Shown: in pieces, positions 4,869 through 6,837 of the stretch
Position numbering within the stretch: position 1 is the stretch's first letter
Layout: the number at the start of each line of letters is the position of its first letter
Assembly: GCA_041744735.1 (NCBI GenBank)
Contig: JBGTKH010000314.1
Span: forward strand, 1-6,837
DNA length: 6,837 bases
Direction of reading: 5' to 3'
DNA from: JBGTKH01 sp041744735
Lineage (GTDB): Bacteria; Planctomycetota; Planctomycetia; Pirellulales; Pirellulaceae
Notes under the pieces: generated by a model
Databases searched by the model: none
What the model saw: the letters and a program-made list of their open reading frames with translations, nothing else
Told to the model about the DNA's origin: nothing
Made by a program: the position numbers and the translations under genes

Positions 4869-6798
4869 ATGTTGCGACGAATTGTGGCGGTATGCCTGGC
4901 GGTCTTGTTCGTTTGCGACGCGGCGTCGGCGGTGGCACAAGAGAAGGCGTTTCCGGGGCATCGGGTGGTGGGGAATGTTTATTACGTGGGGTCCGATGCG
5001 CTGGCGACTTATCTGATCACGACGCCGGAGGGGCACATTCTGATCAATAGCGGGTTTGAAGAGACGGTGCCGTTGATCAAGGCGTCGGTCGAGGGGCTGG
5101 GGTTCAGGATGACTGACGTGAAGATTCTGCTGGCAAGCCATGCGCATGCGGATCATGTCGCTGGGCACGCGCGGTTGCGGGAGTTGACGGGCGCGAAGGT
5201 TTTTGTGATGCGAGGCGATCATGATGTGATCGCGGGGGGCGGGTTGGGGCAGTATTTGTATGCTGACAGCCGCTGGGCGCCGTGCAAGGTGGATCGCGTG
5301 CTGGAGGACGGTGATGAAGTGAAGCTGGGCGGGACGACGCTGAAGGCTCATCTGACGCCCGGCCATACGCGCGGCTGTACGACTTGGGCTTGGCAAGCGA
5401 CTGAGGGGGACGAGAAGTACAACGTCGTCGTGATCGGCAGCCCGAATGTGAATCCTGGTTATCGACTGGTTGGCAATGCGGACTATCCGAACATCGCTGA
5501 CGATTTTGCCAGGACGTTCGCGGTGCTGAAGAAGCTGCCCTGCAATGTGTTCCTCGGCGCTCACGGCAACTACTACGGCATGCACGCTAAGTACGAGCGG
5601 GTGAAGACGGCCGAGACGAATCCGTTCATCGACCCGGACGGCTATCGGGCGTACGTGGCCGAGAAGGAGAAGGCGTATCTGGCAACGCTGGCCGAGCAGC
5701 GTGGCGAACAAGCCGGACAAGCAAGCGGCATCGATGAGGCGCTGCAACCGTTCGTCGAACGACAAGAGTTGGCCGGAGCCGTGGTGCTCGTCGCCAGCAA
5801 GGACAAAGTGCTCAGTCATTCCGCCGTGGGCTTCGCGGATATCGCTGGCAAGAAACCGATGCAGACAGATTCGCTGTTCTGGATCGCGTCGCAGTCAAAG
5901 CCGATCACGGCCGCGGCGTTGATGATGTTGGTCGATGAAGGGAAAGTGAACGTCGACGATCCGGTGGAAAAATACTTGCCGGAGTTTCGCGGGCAGGTGG
6001 TCGTGGCCGAGAAGGACGACGAGCATGTGCTGCTCAAGAAGCCGGCGCACCCGATCACGGTGAAGAACGTGTTGTCGCACACCAGTGGCTTGCCGTTCCG
6101 TTCGGCCTTGGAAGTGCCGACGCTCGACCGGTTGCCGCTGGCCGATCGCGTCCGCAGCTACGCCATGACGCCGTTGGATTTCGAGCCGGACACAAAGTAC
6201 CAGTACAGCAACGCCGGGATCAACACGGCCGCGCGGATCATTGAAGTTGTGACGGGAATGTCGTTCGAGGATTTTCTGGACGAGCGGCTGTTCACGCCGC
6301 TGGGCATGCACGACACGACGTTCTGGCCGAGTGAGGATCAGGCCGCTCGCATCGCCAAGTCGTACAAGCCCGGCGCGAACAACACGGGCTTGGAAGAGAC
6401 GACGATCAGCCAGCTCCAATACCCGCTGACCGACCGCGCGAACCGCTATCCGATGCCGGCGGGCGGCTTGTTTTCCACCGCCGCGGACCTGGCCCGCTTC
6501 TATCAGATGCTGGCCAATGACGGTCAACTTGACGGACGACGATACTTGTCGGAAGCCGCCGTCAAAGAACTGACCAGCAAGCAGACGCCCGACGCACTTC
6601 CCGACGCCTACGGATTCGGCTTCTCGGTGGGCGGCGATCGGTTTGGGCATGGCGGCGCGTACTCGACGAATTCGTATTTTCGACCGTCAGCACCGCCTGA
6701 TCTTGATCTGGCTGGTGCAACACGCCGGCTTCCCCGGCGATGGTGGCAAGGCCCAAGACGCCTTCCGCCGCGCGGTACTGGACAGCTTTGCCAAATGA
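4869..6798 (+). CDS. Secreted subclass B3-type metallo-beta-lactamase / serine beta-lactamase-like fusion (frameshift near 3' end)
   Basis: The protein would be 642 residues once a one-base shift at 6677-6680 is corrected (604 before, 38 after). Residues 1-23 look like a Sec signal peptide (LRR, hydrophobic core, AxA sites at 19-23), so it should act outside the cytoplasm. Residues about 24-285 are a B3-type metallo-beta-lactamase: HAHADH (91-96), TPGHTRGCTTW with His166, and GAHGNYYG with His232 supply all six expected ligands (His91, His93, His166; Asp95, His96, His232), followed by the B3-like NPFIDPDGYRAYV. Residues about 286-642 are a class C/PBP-type serine hydrolase: SQSK (341-344), YSN (446-448), HGG (594-596). 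Both halves have near-complete lengths and catalytic sets. The zinc domain likely hydrolyses beta-lactams or related lactones; the serine domain could be lactamase, esterase or D-aminopeptidase. Left uncorrected, the frame stays open past the window end. Confidence 0.88.
6677..6680 (+). other. Apparent +1 frameshift in a T4 run of the lactamase fusion gene
   Basis: Up to Phe604 the frame reads GHGGAYSTNSYF, as expected around the HGG motif. From 6682 the expected C-terminus continues in the next frame as DRQHRLILIWLVQHAGFPG and on to VLDSFAK, ending in TGA at 6796-6798. Removing one T from 6677-6680 restores a continuous protein with the usual Asn-x-x-x-Asp spacing of this family. It is either a homopolymer sequencing error or a recent real mutation that replaces the last strand and helix of the serine domain. 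Confidence 0.8.
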
Positions 6799-6837
6799 CG
6801 GCCACTTGCACATCAAAAGACTGCGGCGGCTTCACTC

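Noticed and set aside
4869..4940. Lipoprotein signal at Cys16 of the lactamase fusion
   Set aside because: The residues before the cysteine (Leu-Phe-Val) do not fit a lipobox, which needs Gly, Ala or Ser at -1. AxA sites further on fit an ordinary Sec signal peptide.
4749..5819. Long minus-strand open frame of about 356 codons opposite the metallo-beta-lactamase region
   Set aside because: Its translation is rich in Arg, His, Gln and Pro with no recognisable motif, and it lies antisense to a frame with intact zinc-ligand motifs. It is a by-product of GC-rich coding on the other strand.
5895..6650. Minus-strand open frame of about 251 codons opposite the serine hydrolase region
   Set aside because: It has no recognisable domain, an Arg/Val-rich composition, and is antisense to the SxxK, YxN and HGG-bearing frame.
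1..6837. CRISPR array, tRNA, rRNA or transposase
   Set aside because: No regularly spaced repeats, tRNA-like or rRNA-like sequence, or transposase reading frame was seen; the space is almost fully covered by the four genes.

Overview
The window is a piece of a GC-rich bacterial chromosome. It holds a compact, probably acquired two-gene conflict/regulatory module between two ordinary-looking hydrolytic enzyme genes. A polysaccharide lyase of family PL11, a secreted double beta-lactamase-fold protein and GC-rich codon usage fit an environmental heterotroph. Planctomycetota (Pirellulales-like) is my best guess, but this is inference from gene content, not a marker gene.

Layout. Positions 1-918 (+) carry the 3' part of a PL11 rhamnogalacturonan lyase gene; its start lies before the window. 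Four bases later, and convergent with it, lies a minus-strand operon covering 923-4547. Its first gene (1347-4547) encodes a 1066-residue protein with an N-terminal Cro/XRE-type helix-turn-helix, a NACHT (STAND) NTPase, HEAT-like repeats and a C-terminal MNT-type nucleotidyltransferase domain. Its second gene (923-1393) overlaps the first by 47 nt and encodes a 156-residue HEPN protein of the SAV_6107-like type. The operon has a good sigma70-like promoter (perfect TTGACA, 17-bp spacer) with symmetrical sequence at the expected transcription start, where the protein's own HTH could bind.

A 321-bp divergent intergenic region (4548-4868) holds that promoter and a 10-bp-stem hairpin. To its right, 4869-6798 (+) encodes a secreted fusion of a subclass B3-type metallo-beta-lactamase domain, with the full zinc ligand set, and a class C/PBP-type serine hydrolase domain with SxxK, YxN and HGG motifs. 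Its last 38 codons are displaced by what looks like a single extra T in a T4 run (6677-6680). The uncorrected frame has no stop before the window ends, so a plain stop-bounded gene call could miss this gene.

The most interesting item is the HTH-NACHT-HEAT-MNT protein with its overlapping HEPN gene. It combines a STAND signal-sensing switch with the MNT/HEPN pair known from toxin-antitoxin systems, with the MNT half fused to the C-terminus of the switch. Antiviral defence or stress signalling is a reasonable inference but is not shown by the sequence. The module is bracketed by the only two ACTAGT sequences in the window, and its composition is visibly less GC-rich than its neighbours.
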